Origin: Pelobates cultripes
Taxonomy: Eukaryota; Chordata; Amphibia; Anura; Pelobatidae
Length of the DNA: 64,000 nt
Assembly (NCBI GenBank): GCA_933207985.1
Contig: OW240917.1
Location: 247,789,189-247,853,188, forward strand
Direction of reading: 5' to 3'
Both the position numbers and the translations under genes were made by a program. The notes beneath the pieces are model-generated. The model saw nothing but the letters and a program-made list of their open reading frames with translations. It did not search any database and had not been told where the DNA came from. Positions 1-11,283 of this stretch are shown one piece after another (the stretch's first letter is position 1; each line of letters opens with the position of its first letter).

Positions 1-112
1 ATCTGTTTATGACCGATGTTAAACTTACGTTATAATACCTAATACATGTGACAATGTTGTTGATGATGCAATACCCACAAAATAAAGAATTAAAAAAAAA
101 AAAGAAAGAAAA
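1..112 (+). mobile_element. 3' end of an L1-like LINE (fragment)
   Basis: The segment ends in an AATAAA-type signal followed by a long A run (about 80-112). The same ending, AATAAAGAATT plus poly(A), closes the L1-like copies near 33430 and 37490. No coding part is visible because the window starts here. The assignment rests on this shared tail only. Confidence 0.4.
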
Positions 113-115
113 GAA

Positions 116-401
116 AAGGACTCCATAGGCACCCAAACCACTTTAGTTTCAACCTTGCAAGTGAAAATATAGTGTTTTGTCATGCATGCGCAATGACTTC
201 GTAATACTTTCCTATGGGAAAGCATTGGATTGGCTGAGATCATCAAGATTGATGATCTCAGCCAAGGAGGCGGGTCCTGACTTGAACACAGCGGCACGAC
301 GTAGGAGAAAGGGTGAGTAAACTACTTTTTAACCAAAGCACTGAGAAGGTGGCCACCGAAATAATGTCATTTGTATTCCTAACGCTATAGAGTTCCTTTA
401 A
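116..401. mobile_element. TTAA-family miniature transposon, diverged
   Basis: It starts with the 'ccataggcacccaaaccact' type end and finishes with 'ctatagagttccttta', as other TTAA elements here do. Internally it has the shared block 'ctatgggaaagcattggatt' and a short hairpin (about 234-262). It encodes nothing. The ends are approximate. Confidence 0.45.
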
Positions 402-832
402 GACACAAGTGATATCCTGATTAAGGATAGGGGGAAGGGGTATTGTAAATAGCAGAAGATGGTTCTGAGAATAAGAGATGTGGGGGATAGGGAACAGTCA
501 GAATAGGATAGGTAAGGGAGAGATTACTGATATGAAATAAAAAGATTGACATACATTTAAACGTTTACAGTGCTATTTACTACAGTGTGACTTGTCGGGC
601 ATTCAGAGTGAGTTTTTAAGTTTAAGACCAATGTAGCGGAACTGGGAGCTAACTTGGAACATATTTCAAGTTTGGCTAATTTGGCCTTAAATTTGAAATT
701 CACTTCTAATTCCCAACAATTGTTACTTTTGTAAATAACCCTGATATAAAATACCAGGAAGGGGTAGAAGTGTTTAAAAGTACAAAGATGTCAGCATACT
801 GTATATATGTGGATTATCAATGGTGGATAAAG
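402..832. other. Intergenic DNA, nothing recognised
   Basis: AT-rich DNA downstream of TNFRSF6B. I see no gene, RNA or clear repeat. Confidence 0.5.
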
Positions 833-840
833 GTGTAGAA

Positions 841-1613
841 CAGGGGTAGGCAACCTTTTAGCAGCACTGTGCCGATATAGGATTGTGATGTCTCGTAGTG
901 TGCCGGTCCTATTTTTTTTAAATTGAGGTGTGTATGCTGCCGTATTCTGCTTGTGTTATTTTTACTGTAATTGCTTTGTATCGTCGTATTTGTGCGTATA
1001 TGAGCTATTATACTGTATATGTTCATGAGTAGTTTATGGTATTGTGTAGGATACATATGAATGTGGGCTGTGTATGAGGGCTGCTTGTGGAATTGTGTGT
1101 GTGGATGGATTTGTCACATTGTGTTTGGTAGTGTGGAGGCTGTTTGGGGTATTGCATGTGAGAGGCTGCATGTGGGGTTGTGTGCGTGTATGTGGATTGT
1201 CAGTGGTGTTCAGTTTGTGTGGATTGTGTGTATGTTTGTATGAGGGGAGGGTTATTCTGCATTTCTGTTTATATCAAGCAGTGTGGGTGGCTTCCCTGGG
1301 TTCCAGTTGGGACCAGGCCAGCCAGGTACAGGTCAAGGACAGGAGCTGCAACAACAACTGCGAGCTGCTCTAATACTGTGTGGATTCCCATTCACAAGTG
1401 CTTGAATGAAGTGCTGGGAGATCACTTCCTCTACGTGCTGCAATGCATAAATTGAGGATTGTCCTTCACCACCTCTTCGTATTAGCAGATATCTGAAGTT
1501 TTACTGGGACTCCTGATAGGCCAGAGCCTGTTTGGTTCTAGCAGCCTTGAGTGCCGTGCAAAAGCACCTCGAGTGCCGTGCATGGCACTAGTGCCGTAGG
1601 TTGCCTACCCCTG
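841..1613. mobile_element. Non-autonomous hAT element, copy 1
   Basis: The terminal inverted repeats read CAGGGGTAGGCAACCT at the left and the reverse complement AGGTTGCCTACCCCTG at the right, a hAT (Charlie-like) signature. An 8 bp target duplication flanks it: gtgtagaa (833-840) and gtgtacaa (1614-1621), one mismatch, as expected for hAT. No transposase is encoded, so it would have depended on a helper. A related copy in reverse orientation lies at 17948-19139. Confidence 0.85.
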
Positions 1614-1621
1614 GTGTACAA

Positions 1622-2389
1622 TATATGAAATTTGGTAGTGTGAAAAAAAACATAATACATTTAGAATCTGCAATTTGTCCTGCGTTTATACAATCAAAAT
1701 GTATTACCATTTTAATTTCTGTTCCTTGGGTTTTATGAAGTTTGCCTTAACTATTTTTAGGTTTCGGGTGATGTGATCAGCCTGAATTAAATGTCGCTCA
1801 ACTGTGGTGCAATATTTGGTTTCTTTGTGGTTTGTGATAGAATATATTTTGCAGGCAGCGATCAGTATCTCTCTGAACTGAAGAGAAGCGGAAACTCAAG
1901 AAAACTAGTCTTTTAATATGTATCGTTAGTCCAATTTAAAAAAATAAATAAAAAATAAATCACATCACACTGCAATTATCGTGTTACTTCGGCATGCAAA
2001 GTTTCTCACTACTGGAGTAAGTTCATAGAACGGAACTCAACTTCAGAGCAATACAATAGTATAACACGGAGATTTCTACAGTAAGAAAATAAGCTTTTAC
2101 GGAGTTCGTATTTCTTTTACGATATAATTTAATGTTACAGAACTATTTCCCTTCAATTGAAAAACAAACAAAAACACAGACCATACTTACTTTTTTGTTT
2201 GTTTTTTAGTGGGTGAGAACAATGTAGAACGGCAAAATAAATTAAATGAGGAGATTCATTAATTTCTGCTCTCCTGTTTGTTATTGGTCCGTTTCATGGT
2301 CAATAAAACTTTGAATTCAAAAAATAAAAATAGGTCAATAAGTGGTATTCAAATAAATGTAAGTGGCACTTGATGCATCGAAGAAGACA
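1622..2389. other. Intergenic DNA downstream of TNFRSF6B
   Basis: AT-rich with short A and T runs. It lies past the likely TNFRSF6B poly(A) signal. No gene or recognisable element seen. Confidence 0.5.
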
Positions 2390-2395
2390 TTTATT
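2390..2395 (-). terminator. Possible TNFRSF6B polyadenylation signal
   Basis: AATAAA on the minus strand, about 195 bases past the TNFRSF6B stop codon, the first perfect hexamer I find there. The site is plausible by position only; no transcript evidence. Confidence 0.4.
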
Positions 2396-2589
2396 GGTTT
2401 GCAAATTAGTTTCTAAAAAAGGCACCAGATGCCCATCTTTGGAAATGTTTGGAAGCCACTTGTGAGCTGGGAACTTCAATGTTCAAAGGCAGAAAATAAA
2501 TGGTGGAGCTCATAGGAGTAACTATTCCACAGATCCAGAGAGTTCCTCAAGTTTTAAGTCCAGCAGGCTCCTGTAACATAGACCTTGGT

Positions 2590-2786
2590 CTAAATCTGAA
2601 ACTCGGTGCCCTGGCAGTTTCGTAGTAATTTCCGCACCTCTTTTTTTGACAATCGCTTTAAGGAATCGTGAATCTTTTTGTGGTTCTTTTTCCCCACCTG
2701 TAGATCCTTTAGTATCTTGTGATAATGTCTACGGGTGGACCAAATCTTGTATGCTATTAAATCCAATGCTGCTTCAAAACAGTTAT
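2590..2786 (-). CDS. TNFRSF6B: TNFRSF6B exon 3 (basic C-terminal tail)
   Basis: The acceptor is TTTCCAG before 2786; the first codon (Asp) is split with exon 2. 64 further codons and a stop at 2592-2590. The helix-like segment EAALDLIAYK matches the mammalian tail, and the Lys-rich stretch (KKNHKKIHDSLKRLSKK) fits a glycosaminoglycan-binding role, which is inferred. Confidence 0.88.
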
Positions 2787-5700
2787 CTGGAAAGAGAAAT
2801 ATGCAGTGAGGGACATTAGCTGCTGTCAAAATCACTTCCATTTTGTTTGCCCTTCTCAAATTATATAGAATCCATTTTTAGTGTTAGTTTATATAAATGC
2901 AACATTATATACCAAAAAGAGTTGTGGTGGGGAAAAAAAGTGTGGATGAAAACCCCTTCCACCTGAAGTAAGTGGATAGTTAATACATTGCTAAACACAA
3001 ATACACACACCAGTCGAGCCATAAGACTTGCTTTTCCCACAGAAATCTCACTTTAACAGTGCTCTCATTACTGCAAGGGATTCTGGGTAGGCGTATGCCT
3101 ATGTCTCCATCTTGTAAAGAAAGTCCCAGGCTCTTAGCAGATCTGGTCTGGTGTGTACCGGGTGGGCACAACGTAGACCCCCAACTGCTTTGGTCTCCCC
3201 ATTCTCGTAGTTAGCCTCCACCATGGTTCTCTGGAGAGTTTAGCCAGCCAGGAGGGAGAGCTTGTATGCCGTTGGGGATGGGCTGTCAAATTCAAGTTTG
3301 ACGCCATTTTACACACGAGGCCCGGGAGCTCATCCACAGTGTGGTGTCGTTTCGTTGTTACGGGGACACTGTTGCTGCAGGGGTCTCAGGAGATAACCCC
3401 CACCGGCCCAAGAAGGGGGGTTAGACGGGGCCAGATCCGCAAGCTTGTGGGAGTCTGGCATGACACTGTCTGGCAGGATAGCGGGGCAGCGGCCGTCCAC
3501 CCCGCTCACCGTCTGAGTAGGCCTCATCTTATGCGGACGACATGAGTCTCTCTGAGGGACTAAAACAAGGATTGTAAGGCTCTCCTCAGATCCAGTGCCC
3601 CCTCACGTACCGGACCTCGGTCTCTGGTCTTCAGGAAGGTACCAGGTCTGCTTTTAAATTGCTTAAACTTCGCCTGATTGCAGGAGCTGTTGTTTCATGC
3701 GACTAGCCTGCATGGTGGTCAGCCCACTCCCACCCCCCCTCTTAGCCATTTCAATAAATGTGATATGTGTATATTATATATAAAAATATTTATTTAATTT
3801 TTTTTTTAACAGGAGTTGCTGAAACACTGTCAGGGTTATTAAAGGATTACAATAGTGTCAGTAAAACAAAGCAATTTTCCTGACACTATAGTGCCCTAAG
3901 GGTGCCCTTACCCTCAGGGTCCCCCTGTTGTGGCGCTGAATGGGTTAAAACCCCTTCAGCAGCTAACCTTAATCCAGCACTGGGCTCCCTCGGCGCTGGT
4001 GACCTCTCCTCCCCCGCCGATGTCAGCTCCCGAGTGGAGCGGAATGCGCATGTGCGGCAAGTGCCGCGCGCATTCAAACAGTCCATAGGAAAGCATTTCT
4101 CAAATGCTTTCCTATGGACGTTCTGCACATTGGATGCGAATTTCGCATCCAGCATCACAGATGCGTCTCTAGCGGCTGTCAGGAAGACAGCCACTAGAGG
4201 TTGGATTTACCCTGCAATGTAAACAAAGCAGTTTCTCTGAAACAGCTATGTTTACATCTGATGGGTTAAAACCTGAGGGACCTGGCACCCAGACCACTTA
4301 ATTGAGCTGAAGTGGTCTGGGTGACTATAGTGTCCCTTTAACTAAAGTGACGATTCAAAGTGAATTTCAAATTTAAGGTAAAAAATGCTGAACTGGAAAA
4401 ATTCTCTAAGTCCGCTATGCTTAAAGTTCTGCTCCTCTGGTATTAACTTTGAATTGCACTGTAGTAAAACCCATAACAGGCAGAGCTATAATATTACAGA
4501 GTCAATGTTTCAGCAAATAAAAGGACTTTTTATAAGAATCTTTCTACTGGTCCTCCGAGTGCTCTCTTTTTTTTTTTTATTTGTTGGGCTGCTGATGTGC
4601 TCGCTTGTGCTGCCTGGGGAGAGTGCACTGGAGTCTCTGGATACGGGACACCAGGGAATTAAAGCGGGACAGGTCTTTTGACAGATCAAGACTTTACAAC
4701 ATTTCCATTAACAAAGTTACACTTTTATAAAATCTTGTTATGGTGTTACATTGTGTTTCTTGTCTTACCATCATCCTCTAAGCTCTCCAGGTTCTTGCAT
4801 TTGGAGCATATGGTGTCATGAAAGATTGTGCCAGGTGCATGGATAAACAGGCCATCCTTGGTGCAGTTTCGGTGGGGTTGGCACAGACTCATTGAAAAAC
4901 TAATTGAAGAGAATGTTCCCACAGCACAACGAACACATTTAGTGTCCATCTCTGACGTACCTACAGGAAAAGGCAGGAACAAATTATTATTATTATTTTA
5001 TTATTTATATAGCACCAGCAAATTCCGTAGCGCTGTACAATGGGTAATCATTGTGTATCCAATGCCCAGCACTCTCCGAAGGGAGTTATCACCTAATCTC
5101 ACACTAAAATGTATGCAAATACATAGAGGAAAAGCCCATGTTGTATACTTTCCTAATCTATAATGTTCATGATTTCTGTGGGCTTGCCTCATCTCAAACT
5201 CTCAGGTGGAAGGGAGCAGTGCTTGTGTAAGACGCTAACCGACCCCTGATCCTTTAAGTGGCTGAAAATGATGTCACAACCCTGAGCATTTAAAGTCCAT
5301 GGCAGAGGCCTATGATCAGGTGCAGTCACCAAACAGTGTGCATTTTTACAGAAGCTGTTTGGACCTTGGGACTGCCCAGATGGTTTAAAGAGACACCATA
5401 GGATCACAACTTTAAACGTGTATTCCTGACACTAGTGTTAATCTAACTATTTAGGTCCCTAGCCCATCACTAGGCAGCAATGTAAACACTGCCTTTTCTC
5501 CAAAAAAGCCTGCAGTGACAGTCTATAGACACCAGAACCACTACATTAAGATATAGTGGTTCTGGTGACTGTAATGTCCACTTAATAAAGTGGTTCTGGG
5601 GCAAAAAGAGTGTTCCTATAGTCTGACAATTGTAAACTCTACCTTTTTCTGAAAAGGCCACCTCTAGTGACAGTCACTCAGACAACCACTAAAGATGCTT

Positions 5701-7755
5701 TCTATTAGAGTCCTGTCATCTTTGCTGCAGTGAGACTACCGTACTGTGGGATAGAAGGTAAAGGTAAATAAATCACTTTATTATTTAGTTCAAGTTGTAG
5801 TAAAAGATGAGCTTATCTTGATTTTGGCTTAAAAACACACTCTCTCTCGTATTTAGGGCTAACTTCACAGCATGCACCTGGCCTTTTTCGTACTGGATAT
5901 TTTCTTTAGTAACTGTGACATGTAGTTCAATTTCTAACTCTTAGAACTTGTTTCTAAGCGTGCACATAGTCTCTACTTGTCCGTTTTTAAATCACGCAGA
6001 GATTTTCACTAAAGTAAGAGCTGGAGAGAATTCAAAGTGAATTTAACATTTAAAGTTAAAATGCCTAAGCTGAAAAAATCCTTCAAGTCAACTACGCTTT
6101 CAGTTCGGCTACACCCTGACACTTCATGGAATAATCTTGTTAGATATGTTAGGTTTATAAACAATACGGGATTTGGAAGACAAACTGTTGTTAGGTGGTA
6201 TTAAATAAACACAACCAGGAAATTAAATTGACACAAAAAATACAAACAAAGAATGTGACAGCAGTTAAGAACCATTCGGCCCATCTAGTCTGCCCAATTT
6301 TCTAAATACTTTCATTAGTCCCTAGCCTTATCTTATAGTTAGGATAGCCTTATGCCTGTCCCACGCATGCTTAAATTCCTTTACTGTGTTAACCTCTACC
6401 ACTTCAGCTGGAAGGCTATTCCATGCATCCACTACCCTCTCAGTAAAGTAATACTTCCTGATATTATTTTTAAACCTTTGTCCCTCTAATTTAAGACCAT
6501 GTCCTCTTGTTGTGTTAGTTTTTTCTTCTTTTAAATATAGTCTCCTCCTTTACTGTGTTGATTCCCTTTATGTATTTAAATGTTTCGATCATATCCCCCC
6601 TGTCTCGTCTTTCCTCCAAGCTATACATGTTAAGATCCTTTAACCTTTCCTGTTAAGTTTTATCCCGCAATCCATGAACCAGTTTAGTAGCCCTTCTCTG
6701 AACTTTCTCTAAAATATCAATATCCTTCTGAAGATCCGGTCTCCAGTACTGCGTACAATACTCCATGTGAGGTCCCACCAGTGTTCTGTACAATGGCATG
6801 AGCACTTCCCTCTTTCTACTGCTAATACTTCTCCCTATACAACCAAGCATTCTGCTAGCATTTCCTGATGCTCTATTACATTGTCTGCCTACCATCAGAA
6901 ATAATCACCCCTAAATCCCTTTCCTCATATGTTGAGGTTAGGACTCTATCAAATATTCTGTACTCTGCCCTTGGGTTTTTACATTCAAGATGCATTATCT
7001 TGCACTTATCCACATTAAATGTCAGTTGCCACAATTCTGACCATTTTTCTAGTTTACCTAAATCATTTGCCATTTGGCTTATCCCTCCTGGAACATCTAC
7101 CCTGTTACATATCTTGATATCATCAGCAAAAAGACATACCTTACCATCAAGACCTTCTGCAATATCACTAATAAAAATATTAAAGAGAATGGGTCCAAGT
7201 ACAGATCCCTGATGTACCCCACTGGTGACAAGCCCAAGCTTCGAATATATTCCATTGACTACAACCCTCTGTTGCTTGTCACTCAGACATTGCCTTACCC
7301 ATTCAACAATATTGGAATCAATATGGTTATAGGTGTGCATAGGGGATTGCATGTTGATCTGGTAATAACTCACCTTTCTGAGACACTCCATACCCGGGCT
7401 GACACTTTGTGTGCTTAATGCACATATGAGGCCCTTGATAGTAACCAGACGGGCATTCACACACCCTATTGTGGGTAGAATTGCACTCGTGTTTTACTTG
7501 CCCTTGGCTCTCACAGAAGACGTTGCAGAAGCGGCATTCTTCCAGATAATTCCAGTACTGGGCGTAATGTTGGTCCGGGCAGGGTTGACAATCAGTCATA
7601 GACTCCATGGTGCAATGCTTTGCCACATATGTACCCGGTGGGCATCTTTGGCAAGTTATCTGCTCTCCAGTAAGATTGTCTGTCCACTTGTAGGTTGGCA
7701 CAGAACTATCTGTCACTCCTACCAGCAGGATGAAGCTGCCAAGAACAACCTGCAT
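2590..7755 (-). CDS. TNFRSF6B: Tumour necrosis factor receptor superfamily member 6B (decoy receptor 3), complete
   Basis: A secreted decoy receptor; the family binds FasL, LIGHT and TL1A and blocks their signalling. The coding sequence joins 7374-7755, 4769-4960 and 2590-2786 (minus strand), giving 256 residues and a stop. All four splice sites are GT/AG and both junctions are phase 1. Residues 1-16 look like a signal peptide. Cysteine-rich TNFR repeats fill residues about 20-192, with WNYLEECRFCN near residue 67, very close to mammalian DcR3. The C-terminal part is basic (many Lys/Arg), as in the heparan-sulphate-binding tail of DcR3. There is no transmembrane helix or death domain. Length is somewhat below the roughly 300 residues of the human protein. 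It lies directly downstream of RTEL1 on the same strand, as in mammals, which supports orthology over osteoprotegerin, the nearest alternative. Confidence 0.93.
2787..4768 (-). other. TNFRSF6B intron 2
   Basis: It contains a repeat block at about 2985-3090 whose reverse complement recurs at 39745-39880 (shared 'tgtgggaaaagcaagtctta'), a GC-rich unclassified stretch (about 3120-3740), and a TTAA element (3839-4341). The reading frames in the GC-rich part show no family I recognise. Confidence 0.6.
3839..4341. mobile_element. TTAA-flanked miniature inverted-repeat element
   Basis: TTAA at both ends (3839-3842, 4338-4341), with inner ends 'acaatagtgtc' and 'gactatagtgtccctt' in inverted relation. 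Internal inverted blocks include 'aaagcatttctcaaatgctt'. The TTAA target fits Kolobok or piggyBac type elements. It is non-coding. Related copies: 12918, 38527, 47683 and 54699. Confidence 0.75.
4769..4960 (-). CDS. TNFRSF6B: TNFRSF6B exon 2 (cysteine-rich repeats 3-4)
   Basis: The acceptor is a pyrimidine tract ending TTTCCTGTAG; the donor is GTAAGA. The exon is 192 bases, phase 1 at both ends, so Gly is split at the start. It encodes CVRCAVGTFSS and CQPHRNCTKDG, the latter nearly identical to the mammalian DcR3 fourth repeat. Confidence 0.93.
4984..5050 (+). repeat. Short dispersed repeat ('tatagcaccagcaaattccg' core)
   Basis: An ATT run followed by a core ending 'tagcgctgtacaatggg'. The same core is at 28300-28345. 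I know this sequence as a common dispersed piece in amphibian DNA, but cannot assign it to an element class. Confidence 0.55.
5385..5585. mobile_element. TTAA-family miniature element, short copy
   Basis: TTAA at 5385-5388 followed by 'agagacaccata', and TTAA at 5582-5585 preceded by 'gactgtaatgtccac'. It also carries 'gtattcctgacactagtgtt', found in related copies. Ends inferred by comparison. Confidence 0.5.
6240..7350 (-). mobile_element. CR1-like LINE fragment with degenerate reverse transcriptase
   Basis: On the minus strand, 7330 to 6650 encodes the end of a non-LTR reverse transcriptase: QGSVLGPILFNIFISDI, the catalytic FADD, then NVDKCKIMHL, RDLGVI, PLYRTLVGPHMEYC and VQRRATKLV, the order expected in CR1/Rex-type LINEs. 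A frame break lies near 6880. 6240-6650 is the 3' end, including 'ggcccatctagtctgccc', which recurs at 36610. It is 5'-truncated and inside TNFRSF6B intron 1. The canonical Pro before QGSVLGP is His here. Confidence 0.85.
7374..7755 (-). CDS. TNFRSF6B: TNFRSF6B exon 1 (signal peptide and first cysteine-rich repeats)
   Basis: The ATG is at 7755-7753, followed by a hydrophobic leader (VVLGSFILLVGV). It carries 127 codons plus one base. The donor is a consensus GTGAGT at 7373-7368. Cys motifs CQRCPPGTY and CRFCNVFC belong to TNFR repeats 1 and 2. The frame stays open 47 bases into the intron, so the raw reading frame overstates the exon. Confidence 0.93.
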
Positions 7756-8603
7756 CGATCAGAAGAGGGATGGCATGAGTTTTGATAAGATAGACTACAT
7801 ATAGGGTGTATGGCGAGTATTCACAGGGCTACTAGCAAAGGTTTGAGGGGAAATTTAAAAAATAAAAAATAAATAAGAGGCTAAAAACTGTGCAGTACTG
7901 AAACTCTTTCTCTGTTACGTTGTATTGCTGTATAGTCCAGTGACATTCTATCACTCATTGGGTCTAATATGTGGTTAAACATCAAGGACAAGTGCCACGA
8001 TTAGCTATCAATGCTATAAGGTAAAGTGCAACATCTAAAGGTATGAGGAATTGTACAGCGCTGGTGAATGCCCTAACACTTGACTAATACGTTTAAAACT
8101 ATGATAGTATAATAGCACATTTCATAAGTGGCTCTTACCTGTATTAAAGTGCGTGGGTGACACATCATGCATCCAGATGGAATCACTCAATGGACCTACC
8201 AAGAGGAGGGAAGAGGAGGTCAGTTACTGCTCATTTATTAGAATTTTAAACTCTCGTACACACTAATCAGCATAAATTGGCTAGTAATGATTCGATTATA
8301 TTATATATAATTGTATATTTATTTACCTGTTCTTTCTCCGGAGCTGTTCCTTTGTCTGGTCCTGAGGAAGGACAGAAGAGAGAATTCAAACTTTCATTTT
8401 TGTTTTAGACTTTAGAGGAAAGTTAATCCCCTTCCCCTTTAGGCGGCCCCTCACGCCACTCCTTTAATACACTTCTCTTAGGCAGGCTAGCAGACAAGAA
8501 GTTTTCTAATTTCTCAGCAATTGTGCCACTATAACTCCCATAATGCCTAGCCAGCCAGGTTATCCCCAAAAAGGCTTCTGGATGATGTTGGGAGGAACAT
8601 AAA
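7756..8603. other. Region upstream of TNFRSF6B, possible promoter zone
   Basis: AT-rich. No clear TATA box, CpG island or non-coding exon could be fixed by sequence alone. The transcription start of TNFRSF6B may be here or, as in mammals, some transcripts may read through from RTEL1; this window does not tell. Confidence 0.35.
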
Positions 8604-10099
8604 CAGAGTTCCACAGTGATGTGTACAGTGTATATAGTACCACAGAGCTCCAGAGTGATGTGTACAGTGTGTAATATTGTATCACAGAGCTCCCTGGCAG
8701 TGTGTAATATTGTATCACAGAGCTCCATACAGTGTGTAATATTGTTTCACAGAGCTCCATACAGTGTGTATGACAGTATCACAGAGCTCCCTGGCAGTGT
8801 GTATGACAGTATCACAGAGCAGTGTGTATAGTACCACTAAGCTCCCTGGCAGTGTGTAATATTGTATCACAGAGCTCCATACAGTGTGTAATATTGTTTC
8901 ACAGAGCTCCATACAGTGTGTATGACAGTATCACAGAGCTCCCTGGCAGTGTGTATGACAGTATCACAGAGCTCCCCAGAAAGGTGCAATATTGTATCAC
9001 AGGGCTCCCTGGCAGTGTGTATAGTACCACTAAGCTCCCTGGCAGTGTGTAATATTGTATCACAGAGCTCCATACAGTGTGTAATATTGTTTCACAGAGC
9101 TCCATACAGTGTGTATGACAGTATCACAGAGCTACCTGGCAGTGTGTATAGTACCACAGAGCTCCCTGGCAGTGAGTATAACAGTATCACAGAGCTCCCC
9201 AGCAAGGTGTAATATTGTATCACAGAGCTCCCTGGCAGTGGGTATAACAGTATGACAGAGCTCCCTGGCAGTGGGTATAACAGAGCTCCCTGGCAGTGTG
9301 TATGACAGTATCACAGAGCTCCCTGGCAATGTGTATGATAGTATGACAGAGCTCCCGGGCAGTGTGTAATATTGTATCACAGAGCTCCCTGGCAGTGTAT
9401 ATGACAGAATCACAGAGCTCCATACAGTGTGTTATATAGTATCACAGGGCTCCCTGGCAGTGTGTAATATTGTATCACAGAGCTCCATACAGGGTGTAAT
9501 ATTGTATCACAGAGCTCCCTGGCAGTGTGTAATATTGTATCACAGAGCTCCATACAGGGTGTAATATTGTATCACAGAGCTCCCTGGCAGTGTGTAATAT
9601 TGTATCACAGAGCTCCATACAGGTTGTAATATTGTATCACAGAGCTCCCTGGCAGTGTGTAATATTGTATCACAGAGCTCCATACAGGGTGTAATATTGT
9701 ATCACAGAGCTCCCTGGCAGTGTGTAATATTGTATCACAGAGCTCCCTGGCAGTGTGTAATATTGTATCACAGAGCTCCATACAGGTTGTAATATTGTAT
9801 CACAGAGCTCCCTGGCAGTGTGTAATATTGTATCACAGAGCTCCATACAGGTTGTAATATTGTATCACAGAGCTCCCTGGCAGTGTGTAATATTGTATCA
9901 CAGAGCTCTATACAGTGTGTAATATTGTATCACAGAGCTCCCTGGCAGTGTGTAATATTGTATCACAGAGCTCCATACAGGGTGTAATATTGTATCACAG
10001 AGCTCCCTGGCAGTGTGTAATATTGTATCACAGAGCTCCATACAGGTTGTAATATTGTATCACAGAGCTCCCTGGCAGTGTGTAATATTGTATCACAGA
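8604..10099 (+). repeat. Satellite-like tandem array, 32/33 bp units forming a 65 bp dimer
   Basis: About 46 units built on 'cacagagctccctggcagtg' plus 'tgtaatattgtat'. Two unit types alternate: type A (33 bp, 'ccctggcagtg') and type B (32 bp, 'ccatacagggt'). From about 9476 the array becomes a regular A-B dimer with a 65 bp period; the left part is more irregular, with 'gtatgacagtatcacag' and 'gtatagtaccac' variants. The many open frames across it are periodic artefacts. It runs into an assembly gap, so its true length is unknown. Confidence 0.95.
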
Positions 10100-10410
10100 N
10101 NNNNNNNNNNNNNNNNNNNNNNNNNNNNNNNNNNNNNNNNNNNNNNNNNNNNNNNNNNNNNNNNNNNNNNNNNNNNNNNNNNNNNNNNNNNNNNNNNNNN
10201 NNNNNNNNNNNNNNNNNNNNNNNNNNNNNNNNNNNNNNNNNNNNNNNNNNNNNNNNNNNNNNNNNNNNNNNNNNNNNNNNNNNNNNNNNNNNNNNNNNNN
10301 NNNNNNNNNNNNNNNNNNNNNNNNNNNNNNNNNNNNNNNNNNNNNNNNNNNNNNNNNNNNNNNNNNNNNNNNNNNNNNNNNNNNNNNNNNNNNNNNNNNN
10401 NNNNNNNNNN
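10100..10410. other. Assembly gap (311 N)
   Basis: Undetermined bases directly after the tandem array. The array probably continues into the gap and the gap length may be nominal. Confidence 0.99.
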
Positions 10411-11283
10411 GTACCGCCTGCCCCCAAAACTACCCCCCCTCCCACAAAACCACCCCGGGGAGCACCCCCTCCCAAAACTAAAAAAACTATAACTTCCTTT
10501 ATTCATCTTATAATATAACATCACACGGGGTGCCCGTGCCCCCTCAGTCAATATATACATTTTTCCTCATACAGAACATATAACACATGCCATTACCTTG
10601 AGGCAGCACAGGCCGACTCACGCCCCACGCAGAGTGTTTCTTTGTAGGCCAAATATGGTGATCTAAGATTCCACCCACTGGCCCAGTGCACCAGGGCCCA
10701 AAGACATTCTGGTCTTCATCGGTTGAAGACCTTGCGCATGTCCGTCTCGCAAGAGCCAGCACCATCGCATAGTATCAGAGCATTGCCATGGTAACACGGT
10801 GACACTATCAGACAGCCAGAACTGGCAACGAGAATATCAAAGATCTTATAAAGGCGCAGACCATACGAGCTCACCACTGGACTACCAGGGTCTTCATATA
10901 AACATACAAAGTTAAACTCCCACTACTCCTGAGTGTCAGCAATGACTATAGTACACATCAGCCCCAATACATACAAAAATAAAACAAAGAAAATAGTCAC
11001 TTGCGCACTATCCCAACTCCCTAAACACATTTAAAAAAACAGGATGTTTTTTTAGTATCACTCCAATGGCCATTTAAGCGTAAGGTCACCTGCCACGTCA
11101 AGTCAATACCTCTTAGGTGAATGCTACACTAACAACTCACCCTGCTGTCCTCAGCTATAAGGTGAAATCTCTAATGAGACAGAGAGGGCTATTTTTCTAA
11201 ACCCCTACACACTTATTAACATTAATTAACCCTTAGGTAACACATAGGGCGGTCAGCAGCACTATAACAACTGCCTAGGGAGA
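10411..11283. other. Intergenic DNA right of the gap
   Basis: The first 80 bases are strikingly rich in C and A (C runs alternating with AAAAC), unlike anything nearby, and may be poor sequence at the gap edge. The rest is unremarkable; no gene or element recognised. Confidence 0.5.

Noticed and set aside
4984..5050. tRNA or tRNA-derived SINE
   Set aside because: I could not find box A/B promoter sequences or a cloverleaf in the 'tatagcaccagc' repeat.
8560..10099. CRISPR-like array or repetitive protein genes in the 32/33 bp repeats
   Set aside because: Units are contiguous with no unique spacers, and the context is a vertebrate genome. The frames open on both strands are periodic artefacts.
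9963..10560. Open frames across the N gap
   Set aside because: They consist mostly of undetermined residues.
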